From Tepidimonas fonticaldi (GTDB lineage: Bacteria > Pseudomonadota > Gammaproteobacteria > Burkholderiales > Burkholderiaceae_C): DNA of 64,000 bases. Where the stretch lies: positions 46,538 through 110,537 of the forward strand of contig NZ_VJOO01000006.1 of NCBI RefSeq assembly GCF_007556755.1, written 5' to 3'. Positions 36,257 to 44,193 of the stretch are shown here, in pieces. Position 1 is the first letter of the stretch, and every line of letters starts with the position of its first letter. The notes beneath the pieces were generated by a model. That model was not told the DNA's origin, did no database searches, and was given only the letters and a program-made list of their open reading frames with translations. The position numbers were made by a program, and so were the translations under genes.

Positions 36257-38781
36257 GCATCGCTGAATTCATCCGTGAAAGCGTGCTGCGGCCGCGCCTG
36301 AAGCAGGCAGGCTGTCTGGTGGTGTACGACCCGGCCCGGCGTTACCGCGACTTGTGCTTCGATTTGATGGCTGACAAGGTGCGGGTGGTGGATGCGTCTG
36401 AAAGCAGCATCGAAAGCCGCGAGGCGGCGCTGCTGGCGCTGCGCGAGGTGGGGCAGCCCAAGGCCGCGCTGGAAGGGGTGTTGATCTACGTGCCAGCCAA
36501 GCGCCCAGAAACCGATGAACAGAAGCAGACTGACCCGTTCGCCCTGTACGCAGAATGCGGCGCGGTGTTTCCGCAAGACGATGGCGATGAGTATCTGAAC
36601 CTGTGCCTGCGCGCCAGGCCGGATCACGCGACCGAAATTCGCCGTTTGTTCGCCGACAACCCCGGCGGGCCGTCCTTTGCGGTGATCGATGCCATTGGCG
36701 GCGGTGTGAGCTGGCCCCAGTTGCGAGCCACATTGCGGGTGGAGTCCGGCCGCGAGATTCTGGCCGCACTGCTGGCTCCCACTACCAGCCAATCCGAAGC
36801 GCTCAAGGGGCAGGAAGGCTGGTTTCAAGAGGCGCGTGACTTCCTCCGCACGACCCTGGGTCTGAGCGTGAAGACGCGCGGCAAGACCTGGTCCGCGCTG
36901 GCGGATGAACTGTGGCGCTATGTGCTGTTCAGTGAATTCGTGTTCGATTTACCAGTGGCGCTGCCGGACACCTTGAAGGGGGTACCGCACGCACCGATGG
37001 AAGCCAGACCCATCGTCGAGGATGTGTGCGACCGTCTGCGCAGCGATCCGAAGTCACGCGTGGCATACATTGAGCGCGCAGAAGCCATCGAGAAGGAACT
37101 CAACCTGCCTGATCTTTGTAGCGCAATTGAAGACTTGGGCGAGCGTGACACTTTCCCATTCGAGGAACGGACCTTCCTGCGCACGGCAATCAAGGGCATT
37201 GTCAATGGCGACACCGATGCCACGCGCCGGGTGCTGACCCGCCACAAGAGCTCGGTATGGCTCGGCAAGGGCGAAAGCCAGGCTCAGTGGGAGTTGGTGC
37301 GCTCTGGTTTGAGCCTGGTGGAGGCCTGCGAAGACTTTGAACGCCAGTTGCCAGACCATGCCCGTTCTCAGGCGGAGCTGATCGATTTCTACCTGGGTAG
37401 CCTACGCGAGGCAGATCGCCTGCAACGCGAGTTTGAGCAAGCGGCAGGTGACTTCCTTGACCCACATGGCTTGATGCATGAAGTGATCAGCCAGGCTCGA
37501 GCGCGCTATCGGCGCTTGGCCGAAAAGGTCCAAGGCGTTTTCGTGAAGCACATCGAGACTACGGGATGGCCGCCGGCTGGGCGACTGGCCAACGCCGATG
37601 CTTTTGATCGGCTGGTGGCTGATCGCCTCAAGGAAAGCGGACGCAAGGTGGCCTACCTGATGGTGGACGCCCTGCGCTACGAGTTAGGCGTGGCCCTCGA
37701 AAAGCTGCTGGCGGAAGATGGGCCTGTCGAGCTGAAAGCGGCCTATGCGCAGCTACCGACCATCACGCCGGTGGGCATGGCGAGCTTGCTGCCGGGTGCC
37801 CGCACCGGGCTGACCCTGACGCTGGAGAACGAATCGCTCGTACCCAAACTGGACGGTGTGCCGGTGAGCAATGTGACGCAGCGCATGGGCATTCTGAAAA
37901 AAAAGTACGGCGACCGCTTCGCGGAAATGCTGCTCAACGATTTTGTTCGCGGCAAGCCGAAGATCGCAGAGACCGTCGATCTGCTGGTGCTGCGCTCCAG
38001 CGAAATCGACAGCCAGCTCGAAAGCAACCCGGAAACCACACTCGGCTTGATTCCCGGAACGCTCAAGCTGATCCGCGTGGCGCTGCACAAGTTGCGCGGC
38101 ATGGGCTTCAAGGAAGCCGTGATCGTGACCGATCACGGCTTCTTCCTGAACACACAAGCAGAGGCAGGCGATGTGTGCGTCAAACCGCAGGGGAAGTGGC
38201 CCGTCAATGCCCACGATCGCATGATGCTGGGCGACGGCACCGCCGATGATCACAGCCTGGTCGTCAGCGCCGAGAAGGTCGGCATCCGCGGTGACTTCGC
38301 CCAAGTGGCGCTACCGCGCAGCATGGCGCCCTATCGCTCAGGGCACTTGTATTTTCACGGCGGAGCTTCGCTGGCCGAGGCTATCGTGCCAGTGTTGATT
38401 GCGCGTCTGGATACCGCCGCCCATGCGGACCTGCGCAAGGTGGTGGTGGAGCTGAGTTACAAGAACGGCGCCAAACGAATCACTACGCGATTGCCGGTCA
38501 TCGAGGTGATGCTAGTAGCCGACGACATGTTCTCGCAGGACGTGAGCCTGGAGATCTCGCTGGAAGCGCAGGACAGCAAGGGGAAGGTGGTGGGAGAGCC
38601 GCGCCCAGGCGGCGATGTGAACCCCGCGACCAGAACCGTGACCCTGATGCCAGGCCAGCGCAAGCAGATTGCGCTGCGAATGGATGATGAGTTCAGAGGC
38701 AAGTTCAATGTTGTAGCGCTAAACCCCACAACCTCGGCAGCCTACAGCAATCTGGCGCTTGAAACCGACTATACGGAATGA
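36253..38781 (+). CDS. pglZ: BREX phosphatase-like protein PglZ
   Basis: An 842-aa member of the PglZ family of the alkaline phosphatase superfamily. Metal-site signatures are LMVDALRYELG (Asp472), VTDHGFF (Asp627/His628) and YFHGGASLAEAIVPV near the C-terminal end of the domain. The N-terminus (LKQAGCLVVYDPARRYRD) resembles what I recall of the 'type B' PglZ of BREX-1 loci. PglZ has metal-dependent phosphodiesterase/nuclease activity in studied homologues and is essential for BREX. It is coupled at both ends by ATGA overlaps (pglX half before, brxL after). Confidence 0.92.
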   Translation: MSIAEFIRESVLRPRLKQAGCLVVYDPARRYRDLCFDLMADKVRVVDASESSIESREAALLALREVGQPKAALEGVLIYVPAKRPETDEQKQTDPFALYAECGAVFPQDDGDEYLNLCLRARPDHATEIRRLFADNPGGPSFAVIDAIGGGVSWPQLRATLRVESGREILAALLAPTTSQSEALKGQEGWFQEARDFLRTTLGLSVKTRGKTWSALADELWRYVLFSEFVFDLPVALPDTLKGVPHAPMEARPIVEDVCDRLRSDPKSRVAYIERAEAIEKELNLPDLCSAIEDLGERDTFPFEERTFLRTAIKGIVNGDTDATRRVLTRHKSSVWLGKGESQAQWELVRSGLSLVEACEDFERQLPDHARSQAELIDFYLGSLREADRLQREFEQAAGDFLDPHGLMHEVISQARARYRRLAEKVQGVFVKHIETTGWPPAGRLANADAFDRLVADRLKESGRKVAYLMVDALRYELGVALEKLLAEDGPVELKAAYAQLPTITPVGMASLLPGARTGLTLTLENESLVPKLDGVPVSNVTQRMGILKKKYGDRFAEMLLNDFVRGKPKIAETVDLLVLRSSEIDSQLESNPETTLGLIPGTLKLIRVALHKLRGMGFKEAVIVTDHGFFLNTQAEAGDVCVKPQGKWPVNAHDRMMLGDGTADDHSLVVSAEKVGIRGDFAQVALPRSMAPYRSGHLYFHGGASLAEAIVPVLIARLDTAAHADLRKVVVELSYKNGAKRITTRLPVIEVMLVADDMFSQDVSLEISLEAQDSKGKVVGEPRPGGDVNPATRTVTLMPGQRKQIALRMDDEFRGKFNVVALNPTTSAAYSNLALETDYTE

Positions 38782-40889
38782 GCCCTATGGACGAACTCGA
38801 CCAAAAACTAAACGCCACTTTCGACGGCAAGGTGCTGCGCAAGGACTTAGTGCACCGGATCAAGAAGGGAACCAACGTCCCGACTTTCGTCCTGGAGTTC
38901 CTGCTCGCCAAGTATTGCGCGAGCAACGACCAGGCAGAGATCGATGCAGGCATGGAGGCCGTTCTGTCGACGCTGCAGGAAAACTACGTGCGGCCGGATG
39001 AGGCCAATGCCGCGCAGTCCAAGGTCGCCACCAAGGGCAAGCACCGGTTCATCGACAAGGTCCATGTTCGGTATGTCGAGAAGGAAAAGCGGCACTGGGC
39101 CTCATTGGAGAACTTCAACTCGCAGCGCATCGCGATTGCCGAGAAGTTCTACCGCGACAACGACAGGTTGCTGGAGGGCGGCATTTGGGCCGAGGTCACC
39201 CTAGCGCACAACGACATCGACGAGGATGACTATGCGTTCTCCATTGAGGATCTGCGGCCAATCCAGCTGACCCGCTTCGACTTCGACCGCTATGCAGAAG
39301 GCCGAGCAGCTTTCACGCGTGATGAGTGGCTTGCGGTGATATTGCGCTCTGTGGGGCTGGAACCCAGCAGGCTGTCGAAGCGCGTGCAGATGCATTTCAT
39401 CGCCAGGTTGGCTGCATTGGTGGAGCCCAACTACAACTACATCGAGTTGGGGCCTCGCGGCACCGGCAAGTCCTATTTTTTCAGTGAGTTCTCGCCCTAC
39501 GCCACGCTGATCTCGGGCGGGCAGGCGACCAAGGCTACCTTGTTCTACAACAACGCACGTCGCAAGGTTGGGCTGGTTGGATTTTGGGACACGGTCGCGT
39601 TTGACGAGGTTGGCGGGATCAAAGTGCGCGATCCAGACACTATCCAGATCATGAAGGACTTCATGGCCAACGGGCGCTTTTCGCGAGGGGCCGAAGTCAT
39701 CGCTGATGCAAGCCTGAGCTTTGTTGGCAACATCGATGTGTCTGTGCAGCAGGTGGTCAATTCCAACGAGCACGACCTGTTTCAGCCCTTGCCGCCGGAG
39801 TTCGACCTGGCCGTGATGGACCGCTTCGCCGCCTACATCCCAGGCTGGGAGATGCCGAAGAACAGCAGCGAGTTCTTGACCAGCAATTACGGGTTCATCA
39901 CTGATTACTTGGCCGAGGCCTTCCATTACCAGTTCAAGCACACGAATCGGTATGAGGAAGTGAGCAAGCGCATCCGACTTGGCAAGGCCATCGAGGGGCG
40001 TGACGAGAAAAGCATCAAGAAGACTGTCTGCGCGTTTTTGAAGGTCCTGCACCCGAACGGGCCGCCGACGGACGAAGAGTTCGAAGAATACGTGGCCTAC
40101 GCCATCGAGTACCGCCGACGCGTCAAGGAGCAGATGAACAAGCGCAAGCCGGATGACGAGTTTGCCCGGATCAATCTGTCTTACTTCAAGGCCAGCGGTG
40201 AAGAGGTGGTGGTCTTCTGCCCCGAGTCGAAGGATGCGCCGGCAACGCAAGAGCCGGCGCGCCGTCGGTTAAATCAGGCGGATGGGCAGCCTACTGAGGC
40301 GGTCGAAGTTCGGCCCGCTGCGCAACCAGCGCGTGCTGTGTCGGATTCTCCAGCGGTACCGAAGCCGATATCACCGCCACCGGAGGCGGCTTTGACTGCG
40401 AGCGACCCATCACCGATTAAGCTCAAAGAACAGCACTTCACCATCCACTATGGCGATACTGGGTACAGCTATGAGTCGATCATCGGCCCTTATCTGCAAG
40501 GCGCGAAGTCTGTTGTCGTCGAAGACCCCTACATCCGGCTGCAACACCAGATTCAGAACTTCGTCCGCTTCTGCGAAGCGGTGCTGAAGGCTGGCACGGT
40601 GAAGAAAATCAGCTTGATCACTAGCTACGACGACAAGACCCAGTTAGCTGATATCGCAGAGAAGCTTGATGAATTGAAGCAGAGCCTGCTGGAGTTAGAT
40701 GTAGAGCTGGAGGTAAAGCTCAACCCGAACATGCACGATCGGGAGATTCGTATCGACAACGGCTGGGTGATCAAGATTGGCCGGGGGTTGGACTTCTTCC
40801 AGAAACCTGGAGGCTGGTTCGAGGTGGGCGCAAATGATCTGAGCTTGCGCAAGTGCCTTGAAACGAAGGTGGATATCTTCCGTGCGTAA
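38778..40889 (+). CDS. brxL: BrxL AAA+ protein with MITD1-like C-terminal domain instead of Lon protease
   Basis: A 703-aa protein (or 700 from the Met at 38787). The BrxL N-terminal domain (MDELDQKLNATFDGKVLRKD) and AAA+ core (Walker A GPRGTGKS, 225-232; Walker B VAFDEVGG at about 273-280) are typical. After the helical end of the core (about residue 485) comes a proline-rich linker. Residues from about 547 resemble the C-terminal PLD-like domain of eukaryotic MITD1: VVEDPYIRLQHQIQNFVRFC, HDREIRIDNGWVIKIGRGLD and ETKVDIF. No room remains for the Lon-like domain of canonical BrxL. BrxL forms DNA-binding hexamer pairs; this tail suggests a different output or location. Confidence 0.88.
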   Translation: MSPMDELDQKLNATFDGKVLRKDLVHRIKKGTNVPTFVLEFLLAKYCASNDQAEIDAGMEAVLSTLQENYVRPDEANAAQSKVATKGKHRFIDKVHVRYVEKEKRHWASLENFNSQRIAIAEKFYRDNDRLLEGGIWAEVTLAHNDIDEDDYAFSIEDLRPIQLTRFDFDRYAEGRAAFTRDEWLAVILRSVGLEPSRLSKRVQMHFIARLAALVEPNYNYIELGPRGTGKSYFFSEFSPYATLISGGQATKATLFYNNARRKVGLVGFWDTVAFDEVGGIKVRDPDTIQIMKDFMANGRFSRGAEVIADASLSFVGNIDVSVQQVVNSNEHDLFQPLPPEFDLAVMDRFAAYIPGWEMPKNSSEFLTSNYGFITDYLAEAFHYQFKHTNRYEEVSKRIRLGKAIEGRDEKSIKKTVCAFLKVLHPNGPPTDEEFEEYVAYAIEYRRRVKEQMNKRKPDDEFARINLSYFKASGEEVVVFCPESKDAPATQEPARRRLNQADGQPTEAVEVRPAAQPARAVSDSPAVPKPISPPPEAALTASDPSPIKLKEQHFTIHYGDTGYSYESIIGPYLQGAKSVVVEDPYIRLQHQIQNFVRFCEAVLKAGTVKKISLITSYDDKTQLADIAEKLDELKQSLLELDVELEVKLNPNMHDREIRIDNGWVIKIGRGLDFFQKPGGWFEVGANDLSLRKCLETKVDIFRA

Positions 40890-40898
40890 AGCGCCAGG

Positions 40899-41015
40899 TC
40901 AGAGAAGCAGGGCAACCTCCGCTTCCCGCCGAGTCACCAGCCCGGGCAGCACCTTTCCGCCCCCATAGACCCATCGGCGTAGCTCATTAGCTGCGCTCGG
41001 CCAGTCCCGCTGGTT
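40899..41015 (-). pseudogene. Remnant of phage lysozyme (GH24 endolysin) C-terminus, copy 1
   Basis: The minus strand encodes 38 residues ending in a stop that match the C-terminal end of T4-type/lambdoid phage lysozymes: ELRRWVYGGGKVLPGLVTRR then EAEVALLL*. The upstream part of the frame (to 41120) bears no lysozyme resemblance and the catalytic N-terminal region is missing. This is a 3' fragment left by a former prophage neighbour or captured by the element. Confidence 0.65.
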
Positions 41016-41207
41016 GATCGGCCGCCTCAGCGTCGACGTCTGTGTCCGCGACGTGGATGTGGTAATACGATAGAGAGGGGGCTCGACTGTTCTGTTAACA
41101 AAGGCCAGGAAGGTGGGCATGAATTTACATTGTTTCCTGGTCGATCGTTAGTTTGTTCAAGCAAAACATGTGCTTGTAGCGTTGTTTACGTTTTTACGTA
41201 TATACAA
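41016..41207. other. Right-end non-coding region of element, copy 1
   Basis: About 190 bp without a convincing gene. The last 30 bp are AT-rich and include two spaced TTACGT hexamers (41186-41191 and 41194-41199) next to the core, which could be recombinase-binding sites. No long terminal inverted repeat with the left end is apparent. Confidence 0.45.
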
Positions 41208-41214
41208 CCGTTCT
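41208..41214 (+). other. Internal junction core (attP-like), CCGTTCT
   Basis: The heptamer joins the right end of copy 1 (TATACAA on its left) to the left end of copy 2 (AGAATACACC on its right). This is the sequence expected at the closed junction of an excised circular element. Confidence 0.85.
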
Positions 41215-41239
41215 AGAATACACCTCACAGATAAAAGTC

Positions 41240-41284
41240 AACAACACCCCGGATAGGCTTGTTCTACCGGGGTTTTTTGTTGTT
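41240..41284. terminator. Left-end hairpin of element, copy 2
   Basis: Same CCCCGG/CCGGGG hairpin with T-run as in copy 1. Here it lies between the right end of copy 1 and the recombinases of copy 2, and would stop any read-through from the first BREX operon. Confidence 0.65.
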
Positions 41285-41347
41285 TGCATATTTTGACGGC
41301 CGCTGCTAAGATCATCGCTAGCATATACCTCCAGTGACTGTAAAGAG

Positions 41348-42649
41348 ATGCGATCTACGTACAGGGTCAAGACTGTGCTCCTAGGGTCAGGTGAGCGACT
41401 GCCAGTCCTTGTGGACGACAGCGGTATGCCGCTTTTTGACGCAACGGTCTTTGCTCTCACAGAGATCCGCGGCAGAAACCTGGCGAGCAACACGGTTGGC
41501 CATGTGCTCCGATCCATCATGTTCTTTCACCTCTTCCTGGACTTTCGGGGTATCGACCTAGATCAGCGCATGGACAATGGTGAGTTGTTGTCCATGAACG
41601 AGCTTGAGGATCTGGTACGCCAATCCCGGCGACCAATAGATGGTTTGACATCCAAAGTGGCGGCCACCCATCCTTCAAAACTCGCAAGGAAGCCGCTCGC
41701 TGACCAATCACCGACTGCTTCGTTAGAAAAGGTTCGGATGGGCATCACGCGTTCCGAGGAAGATGTGGTGAGCACTGCGGTCATGGCGACGCGACTCCAG
41801 TACATCCGCTCGTACATACAGTGGCTGGTCAACACGCGGCTCGATCGGTTGGGCATAGATTCCCAGAAGGCGGTTATGTTGCGCCACGGTGTCACTCGGG
41901 TAACTGAAGCAATTTCGAGCCGTATCCCCCGCAAGTCAGGACGAGCGCTGGAGAGGCAGCGCCAAGGACTGTCAGAGTCAGACCAGGCTGAACTACTACG
42001 GGTGATTGATCCGGCATGCCCCGACAATCCTTGGGCGGACGAGCACACCCGCTATCGAAACGCGCTGTTGATCCACTGGCTGTTGGAGCTCGGGCTACGC
42101 CTCGGAGAAGCACTTGGAGTGCGCAATTCTGACATCGACACTTATCACAGGGAGGTGACGATACATCGTCGCGCCGACGATCCCGTGGACCCTCGAAGAG
42201 ATCAACCTCAAGTAAAAACCCGGCCACGGGTTCTTCCTTTGAGCGAAAGACTTCTCCTGGAGACGCAGACCTACATCATTGACCACCGTCGACAGCTCCC
42301 TGCAGCAAAAAAACACCCTTTCCTGTTTGTGGCGAATCGCACAGGGCAGCCTCTAACGCTCGTCGCTGCTAAAAAAATTTTTGTCGAACTGCGTCAGCGT
42401 TGTTCCCGGCTCCCTAAAGATCTTAGCGCGCATGTACTGCGCCACACGTGGAATGACCGATTTTCCGAGGAAGCGGACAAAAAGGGTACTGATCCGGAAA
42501 CTGAAAAGCACATACGAAGTTACCTGATGGGCTGGGCTCCGACCTCATCAACGGCGGCAACCTATACACGCCGCCATGTGCAGAGAAAAGCCCGCGAAGT
42601 GTCATTGGCTTTGCAGACAAAACTCATGAATCCGGGGAATAAGAAATGA
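41348..42649 (+). CDS. Tyrosine recombinase 1, copy 2
   Basis: 433 aa, identical to the protein at 19607-20908, with the full Arg/Lys/His/Arg/Tyr set (Tyr406). Transcription must start inside this copy or read through from the first operon past the hairpin at 41240. Confidence 0.88.
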   Translation: MRSTYRVKTVLLGSGERLPVLVDDSGMPLFDATVFALTEIRGRNLASNTVGHVLRSIMFFHLFLDFRGIDLDQRMDNGELLSMNELEDLVRQSRRPIDGLTSKVAATHPSKLARKPLADQSPTASLEKVRMGITRSEEDVVSTAVMATRLQYIRSYIQWLVNTRLDRLGIDSQKAVMLRHGVTRVTEAISSRIPRKSGRALERQRQGLSESDQAELLRVIDPACPDNPWADEHTRYRNALLIHWLLELGLRLGEALGVRNSDIDTYHREVTIHRRADDPVDPRRDQPQVKTRPRVLPLSERLLLETQTYIIDHRRQLPAAKKHPFLFVANRTGQPLTLVAAKKIFVELRQRCSRLPKDLSAHVLRHTWNDRFSEEADKKGTDPETEKHIRSYLMGWAPTSSTAATYTRRHVQRKAREVSLALQTKLMNPGNKK

Positions 42650-44193
42650 GTAAGCTTGTCATCGCTGAATCGCGATACCACACCCTCACCGAACTACCCC
42701 AATTCGCCAAAACCCGGTCTGGTGTCGAGTTCGATCCACGATCGGACAGGTGGGTATATCGCGATGATTTGTATAGCGTCAGCTTGGATTTTGGCAAGCT
42801 GCACGCTACTGCTTCATTTGTGGCATCGGCTAAACATGTCTTGTTATGGTATGTGGAACGCCTGTCATCTAGCCATGCAAGTAATCTGTTCGACCGCCTT
42901 GGCCATTATCTCAAGACTATATCGATCTGGCGTAATGCCCCGATTAACGAAATCACCACCAATGACCTAATCAACTACAAAGCATCGCTGAGCAACGCCA
43001 CTTTCTGGTACCTGGGGGCGCTATCCGGGCTGTTCCAGCAGTGGCATCGTCTGGGCTATCCTGGGGTGACCGATGATGCCGTTGCATTCTTGCGCGAGAT
43101 ACGCATCAAGGGAAATCCAAAGGGACTCGCAGTCCTGACGCACGATCCCATATATGGGCCCTTCACGGATATCGAGTTTCAATCAATTCAGGCTGCCTTA
43201 GATGGTGCGTATTGCAGGGGTGAGATTGATTTGGAGGGTTATCTGCTGGCTTATCTTTTCATGCTGCTTGGCCAGCGACCGATCCAGTACGCCGCACTGA
43301 AAGTGCGCGATGTTGAGCGGGTCGTTACGAAGGACGGCACAACTATTTATACGATCCAGATCCCGCGTGCCAAGCAGCGCGATCGACTTTCTCGAGAAGA
43401 CTTCAAGACCCGGCTCATCATTCCACAGATTGGAGAATTGCTGATCCAGCACGCGGCCGATATCCGGGAGAAATTTCATGGGCTTTTGCCAGATCCATCA
43501 GAAGCACCTTTATTTCCCATGCGAGGTAAGTCCAAAGGGGCGCCGGCAGGCTTCGAATACCACCGAACCGCGCAGACCCTTGCCGATCTGCTAGAGCGAA
43601 CGCTCAAGAAGCTCAGCATTGTTTCTGAGCGCACCGGAAAGCCTCTACACATCACTGCCACTCGTTTTCGCCGTACTCTCGCCACTCGTGCAGCGATGGA
43701 GGGGCACGGCGAACTCGTCATCGCAGAGTTGCTCGATCATACTGATACCCAGAACGTCGGGATATATATCGAAGCACGGCCTGAGATCGTGGAGAGGATT
43801 GACCGGGCCATTGCGTTTCACATGGCTCCGATCGCTCAGGCGTTCGCTGGAACACTGATCCGCGATGAGTCTGAGGCAACACGTTGCGATGACCCAACCA
43901 GCCGAATATGCGATCCACGTTTTGACCCAACGATGCGCCCACTGGCAAACTGCGGAAAGCATGGCTTCTGCGGGTTTGCAGCGCCGATAGCGTGCTATAC
44001 CTGCGTTCATTTCGAGCCCTGGCTTGACGGCCCGCATGAAGCCGTGTTGGAGTTTTTGCTTGCAGAGCGAGAACGCTTGGCCTCACGTGGCGACATGCGC
44101 ATTGCATCCATCAATGATCGAACCATTCTTGCCGTTGCTCAAGTGGTGCAACTATGCGAGGCACAGCGTGGGCAATATGGACGAAATGGCTGA
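42646..44193 (+). CDS. Tyrosine recombinase 2, copy 2
   Basis: 515 aa, identical to the protein at 20905-22452, including the Thr in place of the box II His and the C-terminal Cys cluster. The identical substitution in both copies shows that it predates the duplication. Confidence 0.82.
   Translation: MSKLVIAESRYHTLTELPQFAKTRSGVEFDPRSDRWVYRDDLYSVSLDFGKLHATASFVASAKHVLLWYVERLSSSHASNLFDRLGHYLKTISIWRNAPINEITTNDLINYKASLSNATFWYLGALSGLFQQWHRLGYPGVTDDAVAFLREIRIKGNPKGLAVLTHDPIYGPFTDIEFQSIQAALDGAYCRGEIDLEGYLLAYLFMLLGQRPIQYAALKVRDVERVVTKDGTTIYTIQIPRAKQRDRLSREDFKTRLIIPQIGELLIQHAADIREKFHGLLPDPSEAPLFPMRGKSKGAPAGFEYHRTAQTLADLLERTLKKLSIVSERTGKPLHITATRFRRTLATRAAMEGHGELVIAELLDHTDTQNVGIYIEARPEIVERIDRAIAFHMAPIAQAFAGTLIRDESEATRCDDPTSRICDPRFDPTMRPLANCGKHGFCGFAAPIACYTCVHFEPWLDGPHEAVLEFLLAERERLASRGDMRIASINDRTILAVAQVVQLCEAQRGQYGRNG

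Larger units (their letters stand above)
19474..41214 (+). mobile_element. BREX-carrying integrative element, copy 1 (21,741 bp)
   Basis: The unit runs from just after the left core to the end of the internal core. It encodes three tyrosine recombinases, a coiled-coil protein, a possible 38-aa ORF, a nine-gene BREX operon containing an OLD-family gene, and a phage-lysozyme remnant. Evidence for mobility: recombinases at one end, insertion at the exact 3' end of ssb, a 7-bp core at each boundary, and lower GC than the flanks. No conjugation, replication or packaging genes are visible, so it resembles a recombinase-driven transposon or integrative element dependent on other vehicles for transfer. 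Confidence 0.88.
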
